The notes under the pieces: model-generated | The model's input: the letters and a program-made list of their open reading frames with translations, nothing else | The model's database searches: none | What the model was told of the DNA's origin: nothing | Position numbers and translations under genes: made by a program | Assembly (NCBI GenBank): GCA_900543525.1 | Contig: UQRS01000056.1 | Coordinates: 1 to 14,563, forward strand | Reading direction: 5' to 3' | Length of the DNA stretch: 14,563 nt | Source: an uncultured Oscillospiraceae bacterium | GTDB taxonomy: Bacteria > Bacillota > Clostridia > Oscillospirales > Acutalibacteraceae | Shown here: in pieces, positions 1-6,394 of the stretch | Layout of the letters: each line of letters begins with the position of its first letter | Numbering within the stretch: position 1 is the first letter of the stretch

Positions 1-16
1 GTTAGGAGATGAAAAA

Positions 17-235
17 ATGTTTGATAAAATCTGCTTGATTATTGCGATTATCGGCGGACTGAACTGGGGGAGCATCGGCCTTTTTCAGTTCGACATCGTG
101 GCCTGGCTGTTCGGCGGCCAGGGCTCTATCCTCAGCCGGATTGTTTACACGGTGGTTGCGCTGGCGTCGGTCTGGTGCATTTCTCTGCTTTTCCGTGAGA
201 ATAACGAGGTGCTGGAGGATGGCAGCGACCGCTGA
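17..235 (+). CDS. DUF378 family small membrane protein
   Basis: This 72-residue protein matches the DUF378 pattern: two hydrophobic segments (about residues 4-24 and 37-60) and the conserved Gly-Gly-Leu-Asn-Trp-Gly stretch at 13-18 in the first one. It is predicted to be a two-pass membrane protein; no biochemical role is established for the family. The ATG is preceded by AGGAG at 4-8 with normal spacing, so the start is secure. The acidic tail (residues 61-72) is probably cytoplasmic or surface-exposed. It is read alone on the plus strand and ends before a strong bidirectional terminator shared with the converging foldase gene. Its upstream context lies outside the window. Confidence 0.9.
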   Translation: MFDKICLIIAIIGGLNWGSIGLFQFDIVAWLFGGQGSILSRIVYTVVALASVWCISLLFRENNEVLEDGSDR

Positions 236-327
236 GTTGTGACCTTTTTGCAAAGCCGGGGATTCTTCGGAAGCTCCGGATCGCCGCTGTTGGATAAACC
301 GGGTTCGGACTTTTTTGTACCGTACTA

Positions 328-371
328 AAAAACGCACAGCAGAAGGAATTTTCCTTCTGCTGTGCGTTTTT
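328..371. terminator. Bidirectional intrinsic terminator between convergent genes
   Basis: A perfect 21-bp inverted repeat (arms 328-348 and 351-371) has A-rich and T-rich ends, so either RNA strand forms a long hairpin followed by U residues. It sits between the DUF378 gene (+) and the convergent foldase gene (-) and can end transcription of both. Confidence 0.93.
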
Positions 372-402
372 GCGTCCGAAAGGGTTGGAGTAGGGGGGAC
401 TC

Positions 403-1941
403 CTACGCCGCAGTTGAAGCAGTCGAGGCGGCAGAGGCGGCCGAGGAGGCGGTGTCAATCGTGACCGCACGCACCCTGCTCAGCTTGTCGCTCTGCACGG
501 CGATGTTGTGGCTCTGGCCGAGCGTTTCCAAAAGGCGGTCATACTCCTCGGTCCAGAGCGCCTCCCGCACGTCGGCCGCCCATTTTTCGGTGCCGCCGCC
601 AACGAAATACATGATGTGATAGCCATAGTCGGTCTCCACAATATCGGTGTCGCCCGGCTGCCTCGCCTTATCAAAGCACCAGTCGTTGAAGGCGGTGACC
701 GTCTGCCCCTCGGAAACCCCTTCATACAGGCCGCCGTTTTGAGAAGAACCCGTATCGTCGGAGTAGGTAGCCGCCAGCTCGCCGAAGGAGGCCTCGGTAG
801 CCGCGCCGGCCTGCCACTCGGCATAGACCCGGTCGGCCGCCTCCTTCGCGCCGCTGGCCGAGCCGTATTCATTGAAGGAGAGCAGAATGTGCCGGACGTC
901 GACGGTCGAGGATTCATCCCGGTAGGGGACGGCCGCCAGCTTGCAGACCTCCACGCTGCCGTCTCCCTCATCGAGCACATAGGTGTCCCAGGCGGCGCGC
1001 CCCGCCTCATAAGCCCACTCGCTGACCGCGTCTCCCGCCGTGTAGGAAGTGCCGGAAAGCTGGATTCCGGACAGCTCACGCACGATCGTGTCGTTGTCCG
1101 CCCCCTCCTCGTTCGAGAGGTACTCGGTCAGGATGTTTTCAAACTCCAAAGCGGAGGAAGATGCCTTCAGCCGCTCCACATAGGCGTCGACCGTAGCCTT
1201 GGTGACGTCGCCCGCCTCCGCCTCGCTTTCGTCCACATAATAAAGGGTATAGTCCAGCAGGTCGTAGGTGGAAAACTCGGTCCGGTTGGCGGCGTAGTAA
1301 TCGGCGATCTCCGCGTCGGTGCAGCTGAAAGCGTTGTACTCGCTGCTGTAGTATTTGTAGGCCAGAGCCGCCAGCTCCAGACAGCTTCTGGCGTCCTGCA
1401 CCTGCACGCCCGCGCCGAAGGAGGAAAGATCCAGCGCCTCGATATTGGCTGTGATATTCTCCTCATCCGCGTCGGTGAGCTGCATGCCGGCGGCGCTGGC
1501 CGCCTCGGCAAAGAGGAGGTATTCCCGCACCTGCGAGCGGGTCTGCTCCATGAAATAATCGAACCAGGTCGTGTTGTCGGAGTAGGTCTGCTCCTTCAGC
1601 GGGGCGGAGGTGTCCAGCCCCATGTAGGAGAGGTAGGCGGCGTTGCTGCTTGCATAGTTTTGATAGGTTTCATTGAAAAAATAGGTCATCATGGCTGCGT
1701 TGACCGAGAAGCTTTCGCTGGACATAACCTCGGTGCGGCGGAGGTCCGCGCCGCTTTCCTTATAATAATGCAGGCCGACGGCCGTCCCGCCGGAAAGCAG
1801 GATGACGGCGGCGAGAATGCCGGCACAGAGCGCGATGATCCGGCCCTTCTGCCGCCGCTTTTGGTGAGAGAGCTGCTGATTCTCCTCCTCGGCGCGGCGG
1901 AGGCGGCTGTTCTCCTGCTTTAATCTGCTTGCTTTACCCAT
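403..1941 (-). CDS. Membrane-anchored parvulin-type peptidyl-prolyl isomerase (PrsA/SurA-like)
   Basis: A 512-residue foldase thought to act on exported proteins outside the membrane. Residues 1-33 are highly charged and cytoplasmic; 34-58 form one hydrophobic anchor. There is no proper lipobox (Cys39 is preceded by Ala-Leu and sits inside the hydrophobic run), so unlike Bacillus PrsA it should be a transmembrane protein. Residues 70-225 form a SurA/PrsA-like helical N-domain. The clear parvulin domain is about 347-448, with the typical Val-Arg-His-Ile-Leu start, Phe-Gly-Glu-Leu-Ala, a Gly-Gly-Leu turn and a Gly-Tyr-His-Ile-Met end. Residues 226-340 look like a second, degenerate parvulin copy. 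The C-terminus is an Ala/Ser/Thr-rich tail. The ATG has GAAAGG 11 bases upstream. It lies downstream of the CmpB-like gene on the same strand, but a terminator separates them. The family is certain; the exact role is inferred. Confidence 0.9.
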   Translation of the reverse strand: MGKASRLKQENSRLRRAEEENQQLSHQKRRQKGRIIALCAGILAAVILLSGGTAVGLHYYKESGADLRRTEVMSSESFSVNAAMMTYFFNETYQNYASSNAAYLSYMGLDTSAPLKEQTYSDNTTWFDYFMEQTRSQVREYLLFAEAASAAGMQLTDADEENITANIEALDLSSFGAGVQVQDARSCLELAALAYKYYSSEYNAFSCTDAEIADYYAANRTEFSTYDLLDYTLYYVDESEAEAGDVTKATVDAYVERLKASSSALEFENILTEYLSNEEGADNDTIVRELSGIQLSGTSYTAGDAVSEWAYEAGRAAWDTYVLDEGDGSVEVCKLAAVPYRDESSTVDVRHILLSFNEYGSASGAKEAADRVYAEWQAGAATEASFGELAATYSDDTGSSQNGGLYEGVSEGQTVTAFNDWCFDKARQPGDTDIVETDYGYHIMYFVGGGTEKWAADVREALWTEEYDRLLETLGQSHNIAVQSDKLSRVRAVTIDTASSAASAASTASTAA

Positions 1942-2061
1942 GATGCGTTCAGCCTTTCGTTACGTTTTTTTCGGGAGCAGAAGGCGGTACCTTCCATTTT
2001 TCAGTTTAACGGCCTGTTTTTGCCGGAGTGTGGTTGTTTTGTTAAAAATTTGTGCCGCGTT

Positions 2062-2092
2062 AAAAACGGCCGCCCACCCGGACGGCCGCTTT
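2062..2092 (-). terminator. Intrinsic terminator after the CmpB-like gene
   Basis: On the minus strand a GC-rich hairpin (arms 2080-2088 and 2067-2075, one G-U pair, loop 2076-2079), extended by A-U pairs, is followed by five U (complement of 2062-2066). It begins 26 bases after the stop codon of the CmpB-like gene and separates it from the foldase gene further along the same strand. Confidence 0.85.
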
Positions 2093-2117
2093 GCTGCGGG
2101 AAAACCCTCTCCCTTTT

Positions 2118-2963
2118 TTATGCATCCGCGTCGGAAGCGGGCGCCTCCTCCGGAGAAGGGGGTGCGGTGTACACCATGTTGGGGTAGATCTTCTGCAGCC
2201 GTTCATCCGGGAACTGCCGGTCGAGGAAAACCTCCACCTGACTGTGCGGAGGCTGGCCGCTGCGCCGGGCGGTCATGCGGGCGACGGCTGCGGCCGATAC
2301 CAGAGAGTTGAAAATCATAAAAATAGCCAGAATCCAGACAAGGACGCTGTTCAGCCGCCGCGGAATGCGGTCGATCAACCGACAGATCAGGGGATAGAGC
2401 AGCCGCAGCCAGAACAGCGCCAGCAATCCCCAAAACATGGAGTAGAGCAGGTTGATTCGGCCGTTGAGGTTGAAGGCCATGTTGTCATACCGCCAGGACA
2501 CCGTGCCAAAAACCATTTCCTGAAACCAGCTGCATAAATACTCGAACGCGGCGCCGATCACCGTGCCGCCGAAAAAGATCCAGATATCCCGTTTTTTGGC
2601 CAGCCACTGCAGGCCGAGTGTGATGGCCACCGCCCCCAGCCCGTAAACCAGGTTGAACCAGCCGTAAACCAGCCCCTGCCGACTCTCAAACCGGTGGTTG
2701 ACCAGCAGACACCAGAGTACCTCGATCACGACGCCGACAAAGGAGCCGATCATAAAAACCCAGAAAAGGCGGTTGGGCGTGACGGCGTAAATTTTCGGCG
2801 CGGGGCGCTTTTTGATTTTGACCGGCGCGTCATCAGCCGGCAAAATCGGCTCCATCACCTTTGTATCGTCCAGTGGGTCGGAAGACATGGGTATCTCCCC
2901 CGCGTCGGGGGAGGCGGCCGCTGCCTGCGGCGTGATCTTTTCCGTTTCCAGAGTTGTTTTCAT
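2118..2963 (-). CDS. Putative ABC-transporter type IV / CmpB-family membrane protein (PF06541)
   Basis: A 281-residue polytopic membrane protein. Residues 1-60 are a polar, Asp/Pro-rich cytoplasmic lead. Hydrophobic segments lie near 67-88, 99-119, 127-143, 167-190 and 206-227, followed by a polar C-terminal tail. The pattern Gly...Val-Ile-Glu (77-81), Gly-Leu-Val-Tyr-Gly...Val-Tyr-Gly-Leu-Gly (97-110), Glu-Tyr...Glu (141-149), Trp-Arg-Tyr-Asp...Phe-Asn-Leu-Asn-Gly-Arg (157-169) and a Trp-Gly in TM4 is that of the family annotated as 'putative ABC transporter permease'. No ATPase partner is visible nearby, so a transport role is unproven. The ATG is preceded by AGAGAGG on its strand. An extended -10 promoter at 3074-3046 and a terminator at 2092-2062 make it a single-gene unit. 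A later Met (residue 26) is a less likely start. Confidence 0.85.
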   Translation of the reverse strand: MKTTLETEKITPQAAAASPDAGEIPMSSDPLDDTKVMEPILPADDAPVKIKKRPAPKIYAVTPNRLFWVFMIGSFVGVVIEVLWCLLVNHRFESRQGLVYGWFNLVYGLGAVAITLGLQWLAKKRDIWIFFGGTVIGAAFEYLCSWFQEMVFGTVSWRYDNMAFNLNGRINLLYSMFWGLLALFWLRLLYPLICRLIDRIPRRLNSVLVWILAIFMIFNSLVSAAAVARMTARRSGQPPHSQVEVFLDRQFPDERLQKIYPNMVYTAPPSPEEAPASDADA

Positions 2964-2995
2964 ACAGCACCTCTCTCGTAAATTACCCCTTTGCA

Positions 2996-3010
2996 GCCGG
3001 CCGCGCCGGC
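2996..3010 (-). other. GC hairpin in the 5' leader of the CmpB-like gene
   Basis: GCCGGC-cgc-GCCGGC forms a perfect 6-bp stem with a 3-base loop inside the predicted ~75-base leader of the minus-strand CmpB-like gene. The rest of the 320-base gap between that gene and the M23 gene (2964-3283) holds the two candidate promoters listed and a 6-bp hairpin (3235-3240/3245-3250) just before the M23 ribosome binding site; I see no gene in it. Confidence 0.5.
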
Positions 3011-3045
3011 GTTTTGCCGCTTGCAGAATTTATATACCGTAGAGG

Positions 3046-3074
3046 ATTTTATCATATTTTGTCGCCGATTGCTA
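3046..3074 (-). promoter_or_regulatory. Extended -10 sigma-A-type promoter for the CmpB-like gene
   Basis: On the minus strand TAGCAA (3074-3069) lies 17 bases before TAAAAT (3051-3046), and the -10 is preceded by TG-A, giving an extended -10. The -35 is poor (3 of 6), the extended -10 is good. Transcription would start near 3039 and give a leader of about 75 bases. Confidence 0.5.
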
Positions 3075-3193
3075 TAGAAAAATTTTGCCGTGCCCTCCAA
3101 AACGCCGCTTTTCTTCAGTTTATTCCGGCCGCGGGGAAGAGTTGCCTGCCCGGCGGCAAAAACGGCGCAGGCCTGTTTCGCATATTGCCCGGC

Positions 3194-3220
3194 ATGAAAT
3201 CGGACACGCCGGCATAGTAT
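3194..3220 (+). promoter_or_regulatory. Weak candidate sporulation-sigma promoter before the M23/M50 pair
   Basis: ATG (3194-3196), 16 bases, then CATAGTAT (3213-3220) partly resembles sigma-E (ATA, 16-18, CATACA-N-T) and sigma-G-like -10 elements. It is the best promoter-like string I see in front of the M23 gene, and a sporulation sigma would suit the genes, but the match is partial and could be chance. Confidence 0.25.
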
Positions 3221-3283
3221 TTATCAGAAAACGCCGGCGGAAGGCCGCCGAAAATACGGAAAACCTGATGCGAGGTGAGCGGA

Positions 3284-4219
3284 TTGAACGAAGAATTCGA
3301 AGAATTGTACACACCGCCGGAAAAGAAGAAAAAGAAAAGCGATCCCAAGCTTTGCATTCTGATGCTGCAATTTACCGCCTGCTTTTTGCTGGCGACGGCG
3401 GCGATCTGCATCCGCTTTTTCGGCGGCGCTTTTTATGAGGAGGTCCGCAGCTGCTATATTCGTATGTTTGAGGACGACACCAGCGTGACGGAGGTGCTGT
3501 CCGCCCTCTCTCCCAAGGCGGAGAACGGCAACGTTTCCTCCGTGCCGGGTACGGGCGCGCCGTCCTCCCTCCCGACGGAGGCGGGCGGTTCTTCCGAAAA
3601 CGGCGAAAGCGGGGGAGAGGCCTCTGCCGTCTCGGAGGGTTCGGCCGCCTCGGATGCCGGCGCGGAAGGCGGCGGAGCGGGTGCGGAGGGCGGCGGAGAA
3701 AGCGCGGCCGAAAAAGCGCCTGCGGGGGCGGCGGTGCAGACCTCCGCCTCGGCTGCCGTCCTCAAAAACGCGGTGTTCAGCTTCGACCGGGTAAATCAGT
3801 ACGCCGCCCTTTCCTCGGCCAACGCCTTTTTTCTGCCGACTTCCGGCAAGGTCAGCTCGGAGTACGGCTACCGGGTCAATCCGGTTACCGGTATCTACAC
3901 GCTGCATGCAGGCCTCGACCTCGCGGCGGAGGCGGGAGAGCCGGTCTATTCCGCGCTGGCCGGAAGGGTGGCGGCGGTCGGGGAAAACGCCGGCTACGGC
4001 ATTTATATTCAGGTGGAGCACGCCGGGGAGGTCAGCACACTTTACGCGCACCTGAGTGCGGCCAAAGTGAAGGAGGGCATGACGGTTCGGCGAGGCGGAC
4101 TGATCGGGCTGGTGGGGAGCACCGGCCGCTCGACCGGTCCGCATTTGCATTTTGAGGTGTCGGTCGGCGGGCAGACGCTCAATCCCCGCTATCTCCTCCC
4201 GGCGCTGGAGGACTCGTGA
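3284..4219 (+). CDS. Membrane-anchored M23 (LytM) metallopeptidase, SpoIVFA/SpoIIQ-like
   Basis: Read as a 311-residue protein from TTG at 3284, because the excellent GAGGTGAG ribosome binding site (3272-3279) is spaced correctly for this codon; a GTG at 3275 lies inside that site. Residues 1-22 are charged (five Lys in a row), about 23-47 is one membrane anchor, 65-160 is a Gly/Ser/Ala/Glu-rich linker, and 180-305 is an M23 domain. All zinc and catalytic residues are present: His208-x3-Asp212, His256 and His287-x-His289. The stop overlaps the GTG of the next gene, an intramembrane M50 protease. A single-pass LytM protein followed by an M50 protease is the arrangement of spoIVFA-spoIVFB in Bacillus; SpoIIQ is the alternative relative. 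The M23 call is certain; the sporulation role is inferred from context. An intact active site raises the possibility of real peptidoglycan cleavage. Confidence 0.9.
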   Translation: MNEEFEELYTPPEKKKKKSDPKLCILMLQFTACFLLATAAICIRFFGGAFYEEVRSCYIRMFEDDTSVTEVLSALSPKAENGNVSSVPGTGAPSSLPTEAGGSSENGESGGEASAVSEGSAASDAGAEGGGAGAEGGGESAAEKAPAGAAVQTSASAAVLKNAVFSFDRVNQYAALSSANAFFLPTSGKVSSEYGYRVNPVTGIYTLHAGLDLAAEAGEPVYSALAGRVAAVGENAGYGIYIQVEHAGEVSTLYAHLSAAKVKEGMTVRRGGLIGLVGSTGRSTGPHLHFEVSVGGQTLNPRYLLPALEDS

Positions 4220-4845
4220 AATTCAAGATTTGCGGCGTGCCGGTTCTGGTCAGCCTGCCCTTTACTGCGCTGCTGACCCTCTTTTTCCTGATGGATCGGA
4301 CCGGGCTGGCCAGCCTGTCGGTGGTGACCGTCCTTTTGCATGAGGCGGCGCACCTCATCGCGATGGCGGCCTGCGGCGTGCGGCCTCGCGCCGTGCGGCT
4401 GGTGGTCGGCGCGGTGGAGATTGTCGCGCCGACCGGTTGCCTTTCGCGCCGGAGGGAAATCTGCGTCTCGGCCGCCGGGCCGATGGCTAATCTGCTGGTC
4501 GGAGGGCTGCTCTGCCTCCTTTCGCGGCAGGGGGGAGAGGGGGTGCTGCAAAACGCTGCCGTTTTGCAGTTTAGCTTCGGCTTTTTCAACCTTTTGCCGG
4601 CGGAGGGGCTGGACGGCGGCAGCATTCTTTCGACCTTGTGCGAGGGGAGGTTTTTCCGCCTTCCGGGGATTGTGTCGGCCGTGACGCTGGCGCTGCTGAC
4701 GGCGGGCGGCGTGCTTCTGCTCATTTGCTGCGGCGGGGGAGGGGTGCTGTTTGCGGCGGTGTATCTGCTGGCAGCCGGCCTGCTGTGCGCACGCAGTCCG
4801 AAGAGGCGCGCGGCCAAGGCGTCGGGCGCAGAACCGAGTGTATAG
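4216..4845 (+). CDS. M50 intramembrane zinc metalloprotease, SpoIVFB-like
   Basis: A 209-residue site-2-type protease. The zinc motif His-Glu-Ala-Ala-His is at 42-46 in a hydrophobic segment, and the second motif Asn-Leu-Leu-Pro-x3-Leu-Asp-Gly-Gly at 125-135 supplies Asp133; spacing matches SpoIVFB (HExxH near 43, Asp near 137). Hydrophobic segments lie near 9-25, 33-53, 84-102, 113-128 and 152-192. It is shorter than Bacillus SpoIVFB and lacks a C-terminal CBS domain. Translation starts at GTG 4216, overlapping the M23 stop (GTGA), with GGAGG at 4207-4211 in the M23 gene, so the pair is translationally coupled. In Bacillus SpoIVFB cleaves pro-sigma-K in the mother-cell membrane under SpoIVFA control; the same role here is inference, and other substrates are possible. 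Confidence 0.88.
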   Translation: MKFKICGVPVLVSLPFTALLTLFFLMDRTGLASLSVVTVLLHEAAHLIAMAACGVRPRAVRLVVGAVEIVAPTGCLSRRREICVSAAGPMANLLVGGLLCLLSRQGGEGVLQNAAVLQFSFGFFNLLPAEGLDGGSILSTLCEGRFFRLPGIVSAVTLALLTAGGVLLLICCGGGGVLFAAVYLLAAGLLCARSPKRRAAKASGAEPSV

Positions 4846-4847
4846 AA

Positions 4848-4906
4848 CCGGTGCGGCCAACAGGGCTGTTTTCCTCCACCTCGTTTTCTGCTGCGGGCCG
4901 CGCCGG
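4848..4906 (+). repeat. Imperfect inverted repeat after the M50 gene
   Basis: CCGGTGCGGCC (4848-4858) and GGCCGCGCCGG (4896-4906) pair over 11 bp with one G-T, starting three bases after the M50 stop; a second hairpin CTGCGG/CCGCAG (4891-4896/4915-4920) overlaps the right arm. There is no clear U-run, so it may protect the 3' end or act as a weak terminator. Confidence 0.45.
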
Positions 4907-4922
4907 CAGAACCACCGCAGCC

Positions 4923-4958
4923 TTGCAAAAACGGAGATGAGGTGGTATACTATATACC
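4923..4958 (+). promoter_or_regulatory. Sigma-A promoter with a palindrome over the -10
   Basis: TTGCAA (4923-4928), exactly 17 bases, then TATACT (4946-4951). The -10 is embedded in a perfect palindrome, GGTATA-cta-TATACC (4944-4958), which could be an operator. It lies 153 bases upstream of the second promoter before rplS. Its product would be either a longer rplS leader or a separate short RNA. Confidence 0.6.
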
Positions 4959-5052
4959 GCACATATCGCACGCCGCACACCTTCCCGCCCGGCGGCGGGA
5001 GGCCTCCGCCCCCCCTCCAAAACCGGGGAACGAGAGGCGGAGTGAAATTTTT
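4958..5052 (+). ncRNA. Candidate structured RNA or upper leader before rplS
   Basis: Downstream of the 4923-4951 promoter lie a 9-bp hairpin (4981-4989/4994-5002, loop CGGC) and a second stem CTCCGCC/GGCGGAG (5004-5010/5036-5042) with internal C-run/G-run pairing, followed five bases later by five T (5048-5052). This looks like a short terminated transcript or an attenuator-like leader. No convincing reading frame is present. I cannot match it to a known family by eye. Confidence 0.35.
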
Positions 5053-5075
5053 CATGGAATTTGAAATAAAAATGC

Positions 5076-5104
5076 TTGCAATGCTGCGGTGTTTGTGTTA
5101 TTAT
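5076..5104 (+). promoter_or_regulatory. rplS: Sigma-A promoter for rplS
   Basis: TTGCAA (5076-5081), 17-base spacer, TATTAT (5099-5104). It is the closest promoter to rplS and would start transcription near 5111, leaving a leader of about 137 bases. Confidence 0.75.
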
Positions 5105-5110
5105 ATTTTA

Positions 5111-5247
5111 GCATTTGATATTCGCCGTTCCTTTCGGCGGGTTCAGTGCCGGTAATACGACATTGAAGCGGACGGTCCTCTGCCCGGTGCGATTTCAAAA
5201 TGGAACGAGGGTTACGAACGTCTGAAATTGAAGGAGGATTTTTTGAA
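5111..5247 (+). promoter_or_regulatory. Candidate L19 autoregulatory leader of rplS
   Basis: The ~137-base leader contains a hairpin CGCCG/CGGCG (5123-5127/5135-5139) and a stem GATTTCA/TGAAATT (5191-5197/5223-5229) that closes immediately before the ribosome binding site AAGGAGG (5231-5237). Firmicute rplS genes are known to carry a ribosomal-protein leader (the Rfam L19 leader class). The position and stems fit, but I could not verify the family consensus from memory. Confidence 0.4.
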
Positions 5248-5592
5248 ATGGACGCATTGCAGCAGTTGACCGCAAATCAGCTTAAAGAGGACAAACCCGT
5301 GATCGAGATCGGTGACACCGTCAAGGTGCACGTCAAGATCCGCGAAGGCGAGCGGGAGAGAATCCAGGTATTCGAGGGCACCGTGATTGCCCGCAACAAC
5401 AGCGGCATTTCGGAGACGTTTACGGTTCGCCGCCTTTCTTACGGCGTCGGCGTGGAGCGTGTATTCCCCGTGCATTCCCCGAACGTTGCCAAGGTTGAAC
5501 TGGTTCGCCACGGCCGCATCCGCAGAAGCAAGCTGTACTATCTCCGCGACCGGGTGGGTAAGGCTGCCAAGGTTAAAGAGGAAATTCGATAA
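5248..5592 (+). CDS. rplS: 50S ribosomal protein L19
   Basis: A 114-residue protein of the usual length for L19, a structural protein at the interface of the two ribosomal subunits. The family pattern is complete: the N-terminal helix, Gly-Asp-Thr-Val-Lys-Val-His-Val-Lys-Ile (22-31), Gln-Val-Phe-Glu-Gly-Thr-Val-Ile (40-47), the Ser-Gly-Ile-Ser-Glu-Thr-Phe-Thr-Val-Arg signature (52-61), Gly-Val-Glu-Arg-Val-Phe-Pro-x-His-Ser-Pro (68-78), and the basic Leu-Tyr-Tyr-Leu-Arg-Asp-Arg-Val-Gly-Lys-Ala end. The ATG at 5248 has AAGGAGG 10 bases upstream; a longer open frame from 5200 has no support. It has its own promoter and leader and is followed by a strong terminator before lepB. The rimM-trmD genes that precede rplS in many bacteria are not here. 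Confidence 0.98.
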   Translation: MDALQQLTANQLKEDKPVIEIGDTVKVHVKIREGERERIQVFEGTVIARNNSGISETFTVRRLSYGVGVERVFPVHSPNVAKVELVRHGRIRRSKLYYLRDRVGKAAKVKEEIR

Positions 5593-5614
5593 ATCACGAT
5601 TTTTAAGGGAAGAG

Positions 5615-5639
5615 GGGGACAGCTGGCTGTCCCCTTTTT
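5615..5639 (+). terminator. Intrinsic terminator after rplS
   Basis: GGGGACAGC (5615-5623) and GCTGTCCCC (5626-5634) pair perfectly and are followed by TTTTT (5635-5639). It lies between rplS and lepB, so lepB needs readthrough or its own start. Confidence 0.93.
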
Positions 5640-5670
5640 GCTATTTTACTGTATAAAGGATGGCGGTGTT

Positions 5671-6324
5671 ATGGAATATCGTCCCATGGGAAACTGCACA
5701 CCGGAGGGGGAGGAGACTACGCCCTCTCTGCCGGAAGGAAAGGAGCCGCGCCGCCCCGCGCGCGAGGTGTTTGAATGGCTGGACGCCATTGTGGCCGCCA
5801 TTGTAACGGTTGTGCTGCTCTTTACCTTTGTATTTCGCGTGGTGGGGGTGGATGGAACCTCCATGCTGCAGACCCTTCAGGATAAGGATAAGGTTATCAT
5901 CAGCAACGTGCATTACACCCCGGCCTACGGGGATATTGTCGTGATCTCCCGCAACTACCGCAACGACGACAGTATGGAGGTCACCAAGCACACCGAGCCG
6001 ATCATCAAGCGGGTAATCGCCACCGGAAATCAGACGGTCGACATTGATTTTGAGAGCGGCACCGTCTATGTCGACGGGGTCGCGCTGGAGGAATCGTATG
6101 TCAACACGCCGACCAACCGGCATTATGATATTGAGTTTCCGGTTCAGGTGCCGGAGGGGTATCTCTTTGTCATGGGGGATAACCGCAACGGCTCTCTCGA
6201 CAGCCGCTCGTCGGAGATTGGCATGGTCAATGAGAAGTATGTGTTGGGCAAGGCCTTCTTCCGCATCTGGAGGGATAAAAAATACCGTTTTTCCTCCGGC
6301 GATCTGTTCGACAAGCTGTACTGA
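5671..6324 (+). CDS. lepB: Type I signal peptidase
   Basis: A 217-residue membrane-bound serine protease that removes signal peptides from exported proteins. An N-terminal cytoplasmic part (1-33) precedes one membrane segment (about 38-59). The catalytic serine is Ser64 in Gly-Thr-Ser-Met and the general-base lysine is Lys113 in Ile-Ile-Lys-Arg-Val-Ile-Ala. The C-terminal signature Gly-Asp-Asn-Arg-Asn-Gly-Ser-Leu-Asp-Ser-Arg occupies 169-179. The ATG at 5671 is preceded by AAGGA at 5656-5660; a TTG at 5638 would lie in the rplS terminator and is rejected. Single N-terminal anchor and length match the Gram-positive SipS type. A TATAAA at 5652-5657 could serve as a -10 but no good -35 is visible. 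It lies between rplS and rbgA, the usual clostridial order. Confidence 0.96.
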   Translation: MEYRPMGNCTPEGEETTPSLPEGKEPRRPAREVFEWLDAIVAAIVTVVLLFTFVFRVVGVDGTSMLQTLQDKDKVIISNVHYTPAYGDIVVISRNYRNDDSMEVTKHTEPIIKRVIATGNQTVDIDFESGTVYVDGVALEESYVNTPTNRHYDIEFPVQVPEGYLFVMGDNRNGSLDSRSSEIGMVNEKYVLGKAFFRIWRDKKYRFSSGDLFDKLY

Positions 6325-6394
6325 GCCTCGCAGGGAAAAAAGGCTTCGGCCGTTCGGCCGTTATATGAAATTTTGAAAAAAGGGAGGGCGCCTT

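Noticed and set aside
508..1923. A 471-codon open frame on the plus strand opposite the foldase gene
   Set aside because: It is the antisense shadow of a high-GC gene; the minus-strand frame encodes a clear parvulin protein with membrane anchor and ribosome binding site.
4938..5155. A possible small gene between the M50 gene and rplS starting at ATG 4938
   Set aside because: The ATG lies before the predicted transcription start of the 4923-4951 promoter, the peptide is low-complexity, and the DNA is better explained by hairpins.
6346..6364. A CGGCCG-TT-CGGCCG hairpin between lepB and rbgA as a terminator
   Set aside because: The stem is short and there is no T-run after it; lepB and rbgA are more likely co-transcribed.
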